Shown piece by piece: positions 20,391 to 28,200 of a stretch of DNA of 41,852 bases. Source of the stretch: a virus. Made by a program: the position numbers and the translations under genes. The stretch spans positions 1 through 41,852 of the IMG/VR virus record IMGVR_UViG_3300046485_000029; one strand, written 5' to 3'. The notes beneath the pieces were generated by a model. The model was given only the letters and a program-made list of their open reading frames with translations. It was not told where the DNA came from and ran no database searches. Numbering within the stretch: the first letter of the stretch is position 1; every line of letters starts with the position of its first letter.

Positions 20391-22367
20391 ATGAAGAAAA
20401 TAATTTTACAGCGCCTCACCCTTCGAGACTTTCAGGGCGGCAACTATAACCTGGAGGCCGACGGTCAAGATGTCTCAGCATTCGGAGACAACGGGACCGG
20501 CAAGACGCGACTTTCTTCGGCCTTTAGCTGGTTACTATTCGGGAAGGATTCCCTCGGCCGTAAGGAGTTCGACATTAAAAACCTTGACGACGCGGGAGAA
20601 GCGGCTCACGGGTTGGAACATACCGTCGAGGGCGTTCTCGGCATAAGCGGCGGGGTTGAAACCGGGCTGAAAAAGATCTACAAGGAAATCTGGAAAAAAA
20701 CGAGAGGCCGGGCTGAGAAAGAATTTTCCGGACATACGATTGATCACTTCATCGATGACGTCCCGAAATCCAAGGGCGAGTATGACGCTACGATCGCTGA
20801 GATCGCAGGGAGCGAAGAGACGTTCCGGCTTCTAACTTCGCCGACTGTCTTCCCCGCGCTTCCGTGGCAGAAGCAGCGCTCCTTACTCCTCGAAGTTTGT
20901 GGAGACATCACAGACGCTGACGTTATCGACTCCAATCCAGAGTTGAAGGATCTGCCGGCCATTCTCGGGAAGAAATCCCTCGACGATCACAGGGCAGTCG
21001 TCACAGCTGAAAAGAAGAAGATCAACGGGGTGCTGGAGACATTGCCGGTCAGGATCGACGAACAGAGGCGAATGATGCCGGACATCAGCGGCCTTCATAT
21101 CGATGACGTCGATAAACAGATCATCGCAGCAGGGAACTCATTGAACGATGCAAAGCTCAGGCTTGCCGGGACCGAGACGAGCGGCAGATACGCAGCGCTC
21201 TCAAAGGATCTGACCGACATTACCGCGAAGATTCAGAAGATGGAGAACGCTCACTACCTCGAAACGATGAAGCAGGCCGACAGATTGAATCAGGAGCTCA
21301 CTAGCTTCCAAACATTCCAGCAGGCGAATGGCCGAAGGGAAGCTGACTGCATTGCCGAGATTGGCAGATGGGAGAGAATGTCGGCGCTCCTCGACAATGA
21401 GCTGGATGCTCTTCGCCTTAAATGGAGCGAGGTCGATGCCCAGGAGTTCCAGGACACAACACAGGATCTATGCGCCGCGTGTGGCCAGTCCTTGCCCGTT
21501 GATCGCGTCCAGGCGGCTCGTGAAAAGGCACTTGCGATATTTAACAATAACAAGGCCGAGATGTTAGGCGGGATCGAGCGGAAGGGCCGAGAGACGAAGG
21601 AGAGCAGGGATAAGTATATCCAAGCTATAGATCGCCTCAAGGAAGAGATTGAATCCATTCAGGCGGGCGACTCATCAACGACATCGAAGATCAATGAACT
21701 GTCGACCGAGATTGTCCTCCTGAAGAAAAAAGCCGAATCCTACACCGACATCGACGGCCACACGGATCTCGTATTGAAGATGGCGGATATCAATGAGGCG
21801 ATAGCGCGGGAGAAGGCCGGGCATAAGGACGATTCCGGCAAGATCAAGGAAGAGATCGCAACGCTTCAGGTGCAACTCTCCGCGGCAAAAGAAAAAGCCG
21901 ATCGCTTTGTCAGGCGTGAAGCTGGAGAGAAGCGAATCAAGGATCTGATGGCGCAAGAGAAGACCCTCGCCGGGGAGCTGGAACGCATCGAGCGCGAGCT
22001 TTACCTTTGCGATGTATTTATCAAGACAAAGGTCAGCCTTCTGACATCGAAGATCAATGAGAAGTTTGAGGTCGTCCGGTTCAAGCTCTTCCACGAGAAC
22101 ATCAACGGCGGGATCGAACCCTGCTGTGAAATTACGGTTGGAGGCGTTCCCTTCAACAGCGGCCTCAATAATGCAGCAAGGATCAATGCGGGCCTCGACG
22201 TTATCCGGACCCTGCAGAAGCACTATGGAGTCTTTCCGCCGGTCATCATCGACAACAGGGAGTCAGTGACGCGGATCGTCGACATGCCCTGCCAGGTGAT
22301 CTCTCTGATCGTGAGCGAGGCTGACAAAGACCTCCGTGTGGAAGTCGGGGATAGGGTGGCGGCATGA
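20391..22367 (+). CDS. SbcC/Rad50-like ATPase with zinc hook
   Basis: This 658-aa SMC-type protein starts I-I-L-Q-R-L-T-L-R-D-F and has Walker A GDNGTGKT at residues 32-39. Long coiled-coil arms (about 200-350 and 370-560) flank CAACG (Cys361, Cys364), which fits a Rad50-type zinc hook. The C-terminal lobe contains PPVIIDNRESV as a probable Walker B/D-loop, though acidic residues after it differ from the classic form. Such proteins act in DNA end processing, usually with an SbcD-like nuclease, which is not encoded nearby. It heads the recombination operon and overlaps the next gene as ATGA. Confidence 0.85.
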   Translation: MKKIILQRLTLRDFQGGNYNLEADGQDVSAFGDNGTGKTRLSSAFSWLLFGKDSLGRKEFDIKNLDDAGEAAHGLEHTVEGVLGISGGVETGLKKIYKEIWKKTRGRAEKEFSGHTIDHFIDDVPKSKGEYDATIAEIAGSEETFRLLTSPTVFPALPWQKQRSLLLEVCGDITDADVIDSNPELKDLPAILGKKSLDDHRAVVTAEKKKINGVLETLPVRIDEQRRMMPDISGLHIDDVDKQIIAAGNSLNDAKLRLAGTETSGRYAALSKDLTDITAKIQKMENAHYLETMKQADRLNQELTSFQTFQQANGRREADCIAEIGRWERMSALLDNELDALRLKWSEVDAQEFQDTTQDLCAACGQSLPVDRVQAAREKALAIFNNNKAEMLGGIERKGRETKESRDKYIQAIDRLKEEIESIQAGDSSTTSKINELSTEIVLLKKKAESYTDIDGHTDLVLKMADINEAIAREKAGHKDDSGKIKEEIATLQVQLSAAKEKADRFVRREAGEKRIKDLMAQEKTLAGELERIERELYLCDVFIKTKVSLLTSKINEKFEVVRFKLFHENINGGIEPCCEITVGGVPFNSGLNNAARINAGLDVIRTLQKHYGVFPPVIIDNRESVTRIVDMPCQVISLIVSEADKDLRVEVGDRVAA

Positions 22368-22762
22368 AAGATGGCTTCTACTACCTCCACACTAACGGCG
22401 ACCTGATTTACAAAAGATTCGAGCCTGAATCCGATAGCCCCTTCGTAAGGAAAGTATGGGCTCTTGATGTCACAGATCGCGCTCAGGCTTGGACGATTGC
22501 GCTTGAGGCCCTAGTCATGGGCGCAGACATAAACAGAGTCAAGGAACTTGCCGACAAATGGGGCCTGACGTTGAATGACAGCTTTGAATTTATGGCGCGC
22601 GAGGCGTCGACTCCCATCCTGAAGAAAGGGCTCGTCCTGTTTGCCGAGAAGATTCTGGGCATGTCGGAAGATGAATACTGGATCGCTTTAAAGCAGATCG
22701 CCGCTGAGAAGAAAAAAGAGGCCGACGATTACGAATATGAAAAATCACTATTACACGGATAA
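22364..22762 (+). CDS. Conserved phage protein between ATPase and recT
   Basis: This 132-aa soluble protein begins MKDGFYYLHTNGDLIYKRFEP and has a SPFVRKVWALDVTDRA…ALEALVMGADINRVKELADKWGL core and a Lys/Glu-rich helical end. I recognise this N-terminal pattern from proteins that commonly accompany recT-type genes in phages, but know no function for it. ATGA couples it to the ATPase gene. A role in recombination or early takeover is inferred from position only. Confidence 0.7.
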   Translation: MKDGFYYLHTNGDLIYKRFEPESDSPFVRKVWALDVTDRAQAWTIALEALVMGADINRVKELADKWGLTLNDSFEFMAREASTPILKKGLVLFAEKILGMSEDEYWIALKQIAAEKKKEADDYEYEKSLLHG

Positions 22763-22771
22763 GGAGAAAAT

Positions 22772-23764
22772 ATGACAACAGCAACGAAGGAAGCACCAGG
22801 CAACGGAACAAAGACGGTACCCGCGAAGCAATCCGAAAACCTCCTAGCGGTCACCAAGAGAACTTATGTTGACGTGATCTCGGAGAAGGCGCGGCAGTTT
22901 ATCGCTAAGGGAGAGCTTCAGCTCCCGAAAGATTACAGCGTCAATAATGCGCTCAAGGCGGCGTGGCTAATTCTACAGAGTGTTGAAAACAACAATAAGC
23001 AGCTGGCCTTGAAATGTTGCACGCCTGACAGTATAGCGAATGCCCTCCTTGACATGATCGTCATGGGGCTGAATCCGAGCAAAAAACAGTGTTACTTCAT
23101 CGTTTATGGCGACAAGCTCACCTGTCAGAGGTCGTACATGGGCGCGATGGTCGTCGCAAAGATGGTGCAGCCGAAGATCGACGACTTCGCGCATGCCGTC
23201 GTTTACGAGAAGGACGTCTTTAAGTATGGCATTAAGAACGGCAAAAAGTTCGTCACCGAGCACGAGCAGGACATTCACAATGTGGACAAGAAGAAGATCA
23301 TCGCAGCTTACTGCATCGCACTGGATGCGAACGGAGAACCTTTCAAGACGGAGATCATGACCATGGCCGATATCGTGACCGCGTGGAGCCAGTCGAAGGT
23401 TAAGCCGGTTGAGAACGGAAAGGTCAAAGACGACAGCACTCACGGGAAGTTTACAGAAGCGATGGCGCTGAAAACGGTCATCAACAAAACATGCAAATTA
23501 ATTATCAATGCTTCTTCCGACAACGTGCTTCTGCGTGAAGCGATGAGCAGGGCCGATGAACTTACTGACATGGCAGTCGTCGAGGCAGAGATCGAGCAGG
23601 AGGCCAATACGGGAGAGGTCTTGGGCATAGAAGGGCCGCAAGAGCCTATAGACATCACGGCTGAATCCAAAATCGACGATCCGCCGGAGATTACCGAAGC
23701 GGAAATGCAGAAACAGGCCGACGAGGCGAATAAGGAACTGCAAAAGAAGGGGCCGAACTTCTAA
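22772..23764 (+). CDS. recT: RecT-family single-strand annealing protein
   Basis: This 330-aa protein has a disordered N-terminus and then the RecT core (about 40-265): LPKDYSVNNALKAAWLIL, CTPDSIANALLDMIVMGLNP, KKQCYFIVYGDKLTC-QRSYMGAM and GKFTEAMALKTVINKTCK. It anneals complementary single strands in phage recombination and replication. The C-terminal 65 residues are acidic and may bind host SSB-associated partners. TAAGGAGAAAAT precedes the ATG. No RecE-type exonuclease gene is beside it, and the metallo-beta-lactamase-fold gene downstream may fill that place. Confidence 0.92.
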   Translation: MTTATKEAPGNGTKTVPAKQSENLLAVTKRTYVDVISEKARQFIAKGELQLPKDYSVNNALKAAWLILQSVENNNKQLALKCCTPDSIANALLDMIVMGLNPSKKQCYFIVYGDKLTCQRSYMGAMVVAKMVQPKIDDFAHAVVYEKDVFKYGIKNGKKFVTEHEQDIHNVDKKKIIAAYCIALDANGEPFKTEIMTMADIVTAWSQSKVKPVENGKVKDDSTHGKFTEAMALKTVINKTCKLIINASSDNVLLREAMSRADELTDMAVVEAEIEQEANTGEVLGIEGPQEPIDITAESKIDDPPEITEAEMQKQADEANKELQKKGPNF

Positions 23765-23898
23765 TGAAAGTATCCATCAACCTAATCGTTAAAACTGACG
23801 CATACGAAAGCGACGAGCAGATCCTTGATGCAGTCGTGGCACTCCTCGAACAGGACGGCTTTACCGTGCCTTGGTTTAAGGTGAGGGAAGTGGAGTGA
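23764..23898 (+). CDS. Small phage protein (44 aa)
   Basis: Starts by TAATG overlap with recT and ends in a GTGA overlap with the next gene, so it is coupled on both sides. The product is acidic with a beta-alpha pattern (VSINLIVKTDAYESDEQILDAVVALLEQDGF) resembling small ferredoxin-like fold proteins. The family is unknown. Tight packing and protein-like sequence support it. Confidence 0.65.
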   Translation: MKVSINLIVKTDAYESDEQILDAVVALLEQDGFTVPWFKVREVE

Positions 23899-24596
23899 TC
23901 AATTTCCGATCATACGCTTCGGGTAGCACGGGCAATCTTTATACCGTGTCAGACGGCTATGCAACCGTCATGCTCGAATGCGGTCTGCCCTGGCGCAAGA
24001 TCAGGGAGCTTCTTAATTTCAACACCTACAACATCGCAGGAATACTCTTGACACACCGACACATGGATCACGCTAAGGGCGCAGCTGACGCCGCAAAGTC
24101 AGGACACGATATCTATGCCTCGAAGGGCACCTTTGACGTGCTGAAGGTGCCTGAGCATCGCATGAAGATCGTTGCGGCTGGCTGTCAGTTCGAGATAGGC
24201 ACCTGGACGATCTTGCCCTTTGAAACAATCCATGATACCGAAGGATCTCTGGGCTTCTACATGGTCAACACCCTGGGCGAAGCGTTCTTGTTCATGACTG
24301 ACACCGGATTTACAAAGGTGAGATTTGCCAATCTGCACGTAATAGCATGCGAATGTAATTTCATTGACCAAATCTTGACGGACAATATTTTAAGCGGAGC
24401 ATTACCGGCGGTCGTCGGCCATCGCGTGAGAAGGGCACACATGAGCTTAAAAGTCTTCATCGACATGTTACGCAGCAACGACCTTTCGAAGTGCTCTGCA
24501 ATCCACTTGCTGCATATGTCATCAGGGAATGCTGATGAAGCAAGAATGATCAGAGAAATACAAGAACAAACCGGCATACCAACGAGGGCAGCGTGA
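23895..24596 (+). CDS. Metallo-beta-lactamase-fold hydrolase (phage recombination type)
   Basis: This 233-aa protein uses GTG 23895. The metal-binding motif THRHMDH is at residues 53-59 (His54, His56, Asp58, His59). Further ligands probably include His in TIHDTEG, Asp in MTDTG and the C-terminal His region (LLHMS). The opening FRSYASGSTGNLY is that of the YycJ/WalJ-like branch, which includes nucleases. Next to recT it may act as the 5' exonuclease partner, which is inference. GTGA overlaps join it to its neighbours. Confidence 0.85.
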   Translation: MINFRSYASGSTGNLYTVSDGYATVMLECGLPWRKIRELLNFNTYNIAGILLTHRHMDHAKGAADAAKSGHDIYASKGTFDVLKVPEHRMKIVAAGCQFEIGTWTILPFETIHDTEGSLGFYMVNTLGEAFLFMTDTGFTKVRFANLHVIACECNFIDQILTDNILSGALPAVVGHRVRRAHMSLKVFIDMLRSNDLSKCSAIHLLHMSSGNADEARMIREIQEQTGIPTRAA

Positions 24597-25108
24597 GCGT
24601 CGCCGTTATGGAGCAACTCGAACTATTAGAAGAACTTCCCGAATGGAACGAGTTGAATATCAAGGCGCTCAGATATGCGAAGGCTATAGGCTTCACCGGG
24701 CCGTCCAGGGTGAATGACGCCGATTGGTATGAGTTCGATATCCCTCAGTGGTTTATTGAGTTGCCAGCCTATAAAAATAAATACCACTCAGGCTGTGAGA
24801 TCAGACTTGGTCTTGCTCCTAACGGGATGTGGTGCACGTCAATATCTTGGGGAATGTGTCACGGTACTTGTCACGGCCATGGAGACGCTTATCCATGCGT
24901 ATACCACGAGTACATTTATACCTCACAATCCGAGGCTCTTTGGGGGGCTATCAGGGAGTATCTGTACGTAGTAGAAAGCCGTTTCCTGAAGGATGAGAAC
25001 GCTGATAACCGGAAATATGGCGCATTACTCAAAAAGACGCTTGAACAGTGGCTGTTGATGCCGCCTGATTTGATCAAATATGAAAGAAGCATGGATGAGG
25101 ACGACTAA
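24593..25108 (+). CDS. Hypothetical phage protein (171 aa)
   Basis: GTG 24593 overlaps the upstream stop, and an ATG 5 codons on is an alternative start. The product is acidic and rich in aromatic residues. Near residues 60-105 it has a Cys/His-rich patch (SGCEIRLGLAPNGMWCTSISWGMCHGTCHGHG) that could bind metal, then helices. The family was not recognised. It lies in the recombination operon between the MBL-fold protein and a zinc-ribbon protein, ending in TAATG. Confidence 0.7.
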   Translation: MSVAVMEQLELLEELPEWNELNIKALRYAKAIGFTGPSRVNDADWYEFDIPQWFIELPAYKNKYHSGCEIRLGLAPNGMWCTSISWGMCHGTCHGHGDAYPCVYHEYIYTSQSEALWGAIREYLYVVESRFLKDENADNRKYGALLKKTLEQWLLMPPDLIKYERSMDEDD

Positions 25109-25749
25109 TGAACATCCCCTGCGGTCACGATACCCGCGACCCTTCAAAAGTCTGCGCGGCGTGTCGCATCGAGCGCGAGTATGAAGCTATGACAGGCCAA
25201 GGAGTGCCTGTTGACGCTTCAAGGGCCATGGATACACCCGAAGAACCCCGGCGCAGGCCTGAGCGCGGCATTAGGCGAGGGAGTACCAGGCCTACCCCTC
25301 GCACACTAAAAGGAGGAACTATGTTATTCAAAGCTTGCCCTGCTTGCAATATAAGAGCTACAACGAACGCTCAGAAGGTCTGTCGTAATTGCGGTCATGA
25401 ATTCCCGCGAAAGAAGGGTAGTACTCCTGTCGAGATGCCAACTGAAGGGGTAAGGGTCAAAGAGAAAGTAAGGCTCACAGCGAATAAGGGACCGGAGAAG
25501 AAAAGTACCCCACAAGGTGGGGCAGAGATGAAAGGGAATAATGTTGACAAAATGACAAATCAACATGAAGCGCTGCCACTCCCAAATAATAATAGCCATG
25601 AAGTAACCCTCGACCTCGCGGCATATCCAACAGTCCACAAACTATTGTCTTCTATGCCTGAGGATGTTCGCGGGCGAGTGTTCTGGGCGCTTATCGCGGA
25701 TCGGCTGCAAATGGTTGAGAAGGGGATCGGAGTAAGTGGACAGACATAA
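25108..25749 (+). CDS. Zinc-ribbon protein with internal start
   Basis: The full product is 213 aa from ATG 25108 (TAATG overlap). The N-terminus has CGHDT…VCAAC, a linker rich in Arg/Pro follows, then a second ribbon CPAC-x12-CRNCGHEF near residues 75-95 and a basic, low-complexity region. The last 50 residues form a helical domain (LDLAAYPTVHKLLSSMPEDVRGRVFWALIADRL). An internal ATG at 25321 with AAAGGAGGAACT would give a 142-aa form with only the second ribbon. DNA or RNA binding is likely from composition; the partner is unknown. Confidence 0.65.
   Translation: MNIPCGHDTRDPSKVCAACRIEREYEAMTGQGVPVDASRAMDTPEEPRRRPERGIRRGSTRPTPRTLKGGTMLFKACPACNIRATTNAQKVCRNCGHEFPRKKGSTPVEMPTEGVRVKEKVRLTANKGPEKKSTPQGGAEMKGNNVDKMTNQHEALPLPNNNSHEVTLDLAAYPTVHKLLSSMPEDVRGRVFWALIADRLQMVEKGIGVSGQT
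25321..25749 (+). CDS. Internal-start form of the zinc-ribbon protein (142 aa)
   Basis: AAAGGAGG lies 5 bases before ATG 25321. The site is much stronger than that of the long form, which depends on coupling. The product starts MLFKACPAC and holds a complete C-x2-C/C-x2-C ribbon plus the C-terminal helical domain. Confidence 0.55.
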   Translation: MLFKACPACNIRATTNAQKVCRNCGHEFPRKKGSTPVEMPTEGVRVKEKVRLTANKGPEKKSTPQGGAEMKGNNVDKMTNQHEALPLPNNNSHEVTLDLAAYPTVHKLLSSMPEDVRGRVFWALIADRLQMVEKGIGVSGQT

Positions 25750-26038
25750 GAGAAATAGGATTCTTCGCTCTGAGCGCCTTGCGGCAGCACGCCTAAAAGC
25801 TACTCATACAAAAGAAGAATGGGAAGCTCTCAAGCTGGAATTTGATGACCGATGCGTCAAGTGTGGGTGCGAGGGATATCTTTTAGACAAAGATCACATA
25901 ATTCCACTTTATCAGGGGGGTAGCGATGGGATAAAAAACATTCAGCCATTATGTGCGCGGTGTAATGCTGGAAAGGGCCCGGATGATTTTAACTGGGTTG
26001 AACATCGGAGGAAAAATGGCTTGGCTAAGACTGTATGA
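25736..26038 (+). CDS. HNH endonuclease
   Basis: This 100-aa protein uses GTG 25736 with GGAGTAA upstream, and it overlaps the previous gene by 14 bases. The zinc pair CVKCG, the DKDHIIP motif (the first catalytic His), N-I-Q-P-L and CARCNAGKG are the full HNH signature. It nicks or cuts DNA. Free-standing HNH proteins near the terminase help packaging in some phages. Here it lies in the replication region, so it may instead be a homing-type or repair nuclease. Confidence 0.88.
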   Translation: MDRHKRNRILRSERLAAARLKATHTKEEWEALKLEFDDRCVKCGCEGYLLDKDHIIPLYQGGSDGIKNIQPLCARCNAGKGPDDFNWVEHRRKNGLAKTV

Positions 26039-26660
26039 CGACCTCATAGATGACGAGAAGCAAGCAAAGATGAGTGACCGGACCTTCAGGGTTTTCATAC
26101 TCCTTCTTTGCTATGCCAAGCAGCTCAATAATAATGGCAAGATCGAGAAGCCACTTTCTGACATTGCATGGAGGATTCGTAAGGACATAAAGACACTAAC
26201 GGCCTCCTTAAATGACATGCAATCTCTTCGGATTATCACATTTAATGAGCAGGGCGTAACGTTCATAAATTGGGACAAGAGGCAGTTTCAATCTGATGGC
26301 TCATATGAAAGAGTGAAACGTTTCAGAAACGGTAAGAGAAACGATGATGCGCCGTTACAGAAACGGCACCAGAGTACAGAGTCAGATACAGAGTCAGATA
26401 CAGAGTCAGATACAGATAAGAAAAAGAAAAAAAGAAAATCCCCCATCCCCCCTGAATTTGATATTTCTGAAAGAGTAAAGTTATGGGCTGAAAAAAATGG
26501 GCTCGAAAAACTAGAAGAGCATTTAGACGCATTCAAAAGAAAGGTGGCCGCGAAAGGCTACGAATACATCGACTGGGATTCTGCTTTCATGGAGGCCATT
26601 CGCGAAGACTGGGCGAAATTAAATGGCAAAAAGAAAGGAGCCGGATATTTTGATTCCTGA
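26016..26660 (+). CDS. Replication initiation protein (lambda O / DnaD-like)
   Basis: The product is 214 aa from ATG 26016, chosen for CGGAGGAAAA upstream. The N-terminal 110 residues look like the winged-helix domain of phage replisome organisers: MAWLRLYDDLIDDEKQAKMS, LSDIAWRIRKDIKTLTASLNDM, FINWDKRQFQSD. A Lys/Arg linker follows (TESDT repeats, KKKKKRK), then a C-terminal helical domain with YIDWDSAFMEAIREDW that is typical of the end of such proteins. The gene carries iterons, as lambda O does. Confidence 0.8.
   Translation: MAWLRLYDDLIDDEKQAKMSDRTFRVFILLLCYAKQLNNNGKIEKPLSDIAWRIRKDIKTLTASLNDMQSLRIITFNEQGVTFINWDKRQFQSDGSYERVKRFRNGKRNDDAPLQKRHQSTESDTESDTESDTDKKKKKRKSPIPPEFDISERVKLWAEKNGLEKLEEHLDAFKRKVAAKGYEYIDWDSAFMEAIREDWAKLNGKKKGAGYFDS
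26376..26417 (+). repeat. Iterons: three 12-bp repeats, candidate replication origin
   Basis: ACAGAGTCAGAT occurs at 26376, 26388 and 26400 plus half a unit at 26412, followed by an A-rich stretch to 26438. Inverted repeats GAAACGTTTC (26315-26324) and CCGTT-ACAGA-AACGG lie upstream. Lambda ori has the same plan inside gene O. Confidence 0.6.
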
Positions 26661-27006
26661 AAAAGTCTGGAAAAAAGAGATGAAGACCGTCTGCTTCCTT
26701 ATCGGCTATCCGAATCCGCCGGCTGAACAGATGGATGCTTTTTATCATCGCCTTAAACACTTTGAGATTGCAGACTTTCTTATAGCGGTCGGGGATGATG
26801 GTTTAATTGCCGACCTTACGAAAGAAAGACTGAACATGCCCGCGATTAAGCGGTACATCGAAAAGTACCAGGCCAAGCGCGAGAATGAAGAGCATGTCAA
26901 AAGAAAAGATGAGGATAGCGCAACGATCAAAGACCTAATGGCAAACAGATCGATGCCGCAAGAGGCGAGAGACGCCTTGAATAGACTATTTGGCAAGGAG
27001 TTTTAA
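26623..27006 (+). CDS. Putative replication accessory protein
   Basis: The product is 127 aa from ATG 26623, overlapping the replication gene by 38 bases. A TTG at 26650 after AAAGGAG is an alternative start. The protein is helical and charged: LIGYPNPPAEQMDAFYHRLKHFEIADFLIAVGDD, then PAIKRYIEKYQAKRENEE, then a final amphipathic helix. Position after an O-like protein is that of a helicase loader, but it is short and has no ATPase motif. No function assigned. Confidence 0.65.
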   Translation: MAKRKEPDILIPEKVWKKEMKTVCFLIGYPNPPAEQMDAFYHRLKHFEIADFLIAVGDDGLIADLTKERLNMPAIKRYIEKYQAKRENEEHVKRKDEDSATIKDLMANRSMPQEARDALNRLFGKEF

Positions 27007-27077
27007 TGGAGGCTCGGATGATATCGACATTTATTTGCATGGAGATCTGGGCGGTTTTGTTTTGGTGGCTGGGATGA
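27006..27077 (+). CDS. Possible 23-aa membrane peptide
   Basis: ATG 27006 overlaps the upstream stop (TAATG) with AAGGAG 5 bases ahead, and the TGA overlaps the next start (ATGA 27074). The peptide is short and hydrophobic with an aromatic end (ICMEIWAVLFWWLG). It may be a membrane micropeptide, or a leader that couples translation of the next gene. Confidence 0.4.
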   Translation: MEARMISTFICMEIWAVLFWWLG

Positions 27078-27361
27078 ACTTTGAATTATACCAGGATGTA
27101 AGGGCTGAGAGAGATAAGTTGATGTATTTCATCTTTGGCTTATGCACCTCCGATGTCAATCCGATTCTTAATTGCAAGACGGTATTTGAAGCGCAAGAAC
27201 TTGGCAAGAAGACAGGCCAAGAAGTGGAGAGCAGCCTTGCCGCTAAGAAGGCCACGATCAAGAAGCAGGAAAAGCAGATCGGAGATTTAAAGAATCAACT
27301 GACCATCCTAATTTGCTGGAAGAAGGAATACGAGAAAATCAAGGAACTGGAGGAAAAATGA
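27074..27361 (+). CDS. Coiled-coil protein (95 aa)
   Basis: Starts at ATG 27074 with GGTGGCTGG upstream and ATGA overlap. A longer frame from 26990 would share codons with the upstream gene and lacks a site. The first half includes two Cys (FGLCTSDVNPILNCK), and the second half is an uninterrupted Lys/Glu/Gln-rich coiled coil (KKATIKKQEKQIGDLKN…EYEKIKELEEK). The product was not recognised. ATGA couples it to the next gene. Confidence 0.6.
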   Translation: MNFELYQDVRAERDKLMYFIFGLCTSDVNPILNCKTVFEAQELGKKTGQEVESSLAAKKATIKKQEKQIGDLKNQLTILICWKKEYEKIKELEEK

Positions 27362-27798
27362 GAAAACTAGACGAAGCGGAGATGTTGCTATTGAGACAGA
27401 CGAACGCCATGGCGCCGGTCGCGCTTACCGAAGAAGAGCTTCAGGCTCTGGCCAATGGTGAGGGATCGTTTAAGTGTTTCAATGTCGCGGAGAAAAGGTT
27501 GAAGCAGATCAAAGAGCAAATGCGCATGGCCATCTCGAGACAGGAGGCTTACGATCGCTTTGTTACTTTCGAGACGCTTAACATGTGGGCGGCCAATGAG
27601 CTCGGCGAGAAGTTGCACCGGATCGATGTGGTGATCGAGGCCCTGATAACCGCCGGGGCTATCGACGCTGTGGATCTGAAGGCGGCAAGTGAGAAGATCC
27701 TCGCAGCCAGAAACGCAGCTATCGAAGCAGCAGCTACTACGCAGCTCGCGGAAAAGAGCATAGCGCCGGCAGAAGGTAAAGATGGCGAGTCAGCTTAG
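27358..27798 (+). CDS. Hypothetical helical protein (146 aa)
   Basis: ATG 27358 has CTGGAGGAAAA upstream and overlaps the previous TGA. The sequence is helical throughout: a segment VALTEEELQALANGEG, a basic region with Cys (FKCFNVAEKRLKQIKEQM), then long Ala-rich helices. The first part resembles generic early phage proteins of unknown role. Its end overlaps the VRR-NUC gene by 17 bases. Confidence 0.6.
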   Translation: MRKLDEAEMLLLRQTNAMAPVALTEEELQALANGEGSFKCFNVAEKRLKQIKEQMRMAISRQEAYDRFVTFETLNMWAANELGEKLHRIDVVIEALITAGAIDAVDLKAASEKILAARNAAIEAAATTQLAEKSIAPAEGKDGESA

Positions 27799-28147
27799 AG
27801 CGCCCAGGGCCGTCAAGGTCAAGCAGCCGAAACCCGTGAAGATCCCAGAAAAAGCGGTCATGGTTGAAATCAGGACCATGCTCAAATATCAGGGCTGGGT
27901 CGTGATCCGCATTCAGCAGGGCCTCGGTTGCATGAAGGGGATCTCGGATTACATAGCCTGCAAGCGAGGCTTGACGATCTGGATCGAGTGTAAGGCGTCC
28001 GACGGTGTTCAGTCTCCGTATCAGGTCGAGTTCCAGCGGCGCATTGAGGCAGTCGGCGGGCATTATGTTTGCGCAAAAGGCTATGCGGACGTCGAGGCAG
28101 CTATTCAGCGGATCACGGGGCAGACGGAGAAGGAGCGACTGTTTTAA
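27782..28147 (+). CDS. VRR-NUC domain nuclease
   Basis: This 121-aa protein starts at ATG 27782 with AGAAGGTAAAG upstream. It carries the PD-(D/E)xK core of VRR-NUC proteins: GISDYIA (Asp56), IWIECKAS (Glu69, Lys71) and SPYQVEF (Gln81), then a beta-alpha end. Stand-alone phage VRR-NUC proteins are thought to resolve or trim branched DNA. It closes the replication block before a 53-base gap that contains the next gene's AAGGAGG site. Confidence 0.88.
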   Translation: MASQLRAPRAVKVKQPKPVKIPEKAVMVEIRTMLKYQGWVVIRIQQGLGCMKGISDYIACKRGLTIWIECKASDGVQSPYQVEFQRRIEAVGGHYVCAKGYADVEAAIQRITGQTEKERLF

Positions 28148-28200
28148 CCAAATTATCGCATCACGCGGCTGGAAATCAATATGGGGTAAGGAGGTGAGAA

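Noticed and set aside
20322-20447. Basic 41-aa ORF starting in leader 3 and running into the ATPase gene
   Set aside because: It consists of the A-tract read as Lys plus the leader hairpin, overlaps the real start out of frame, and has no counterpart in leader 1.
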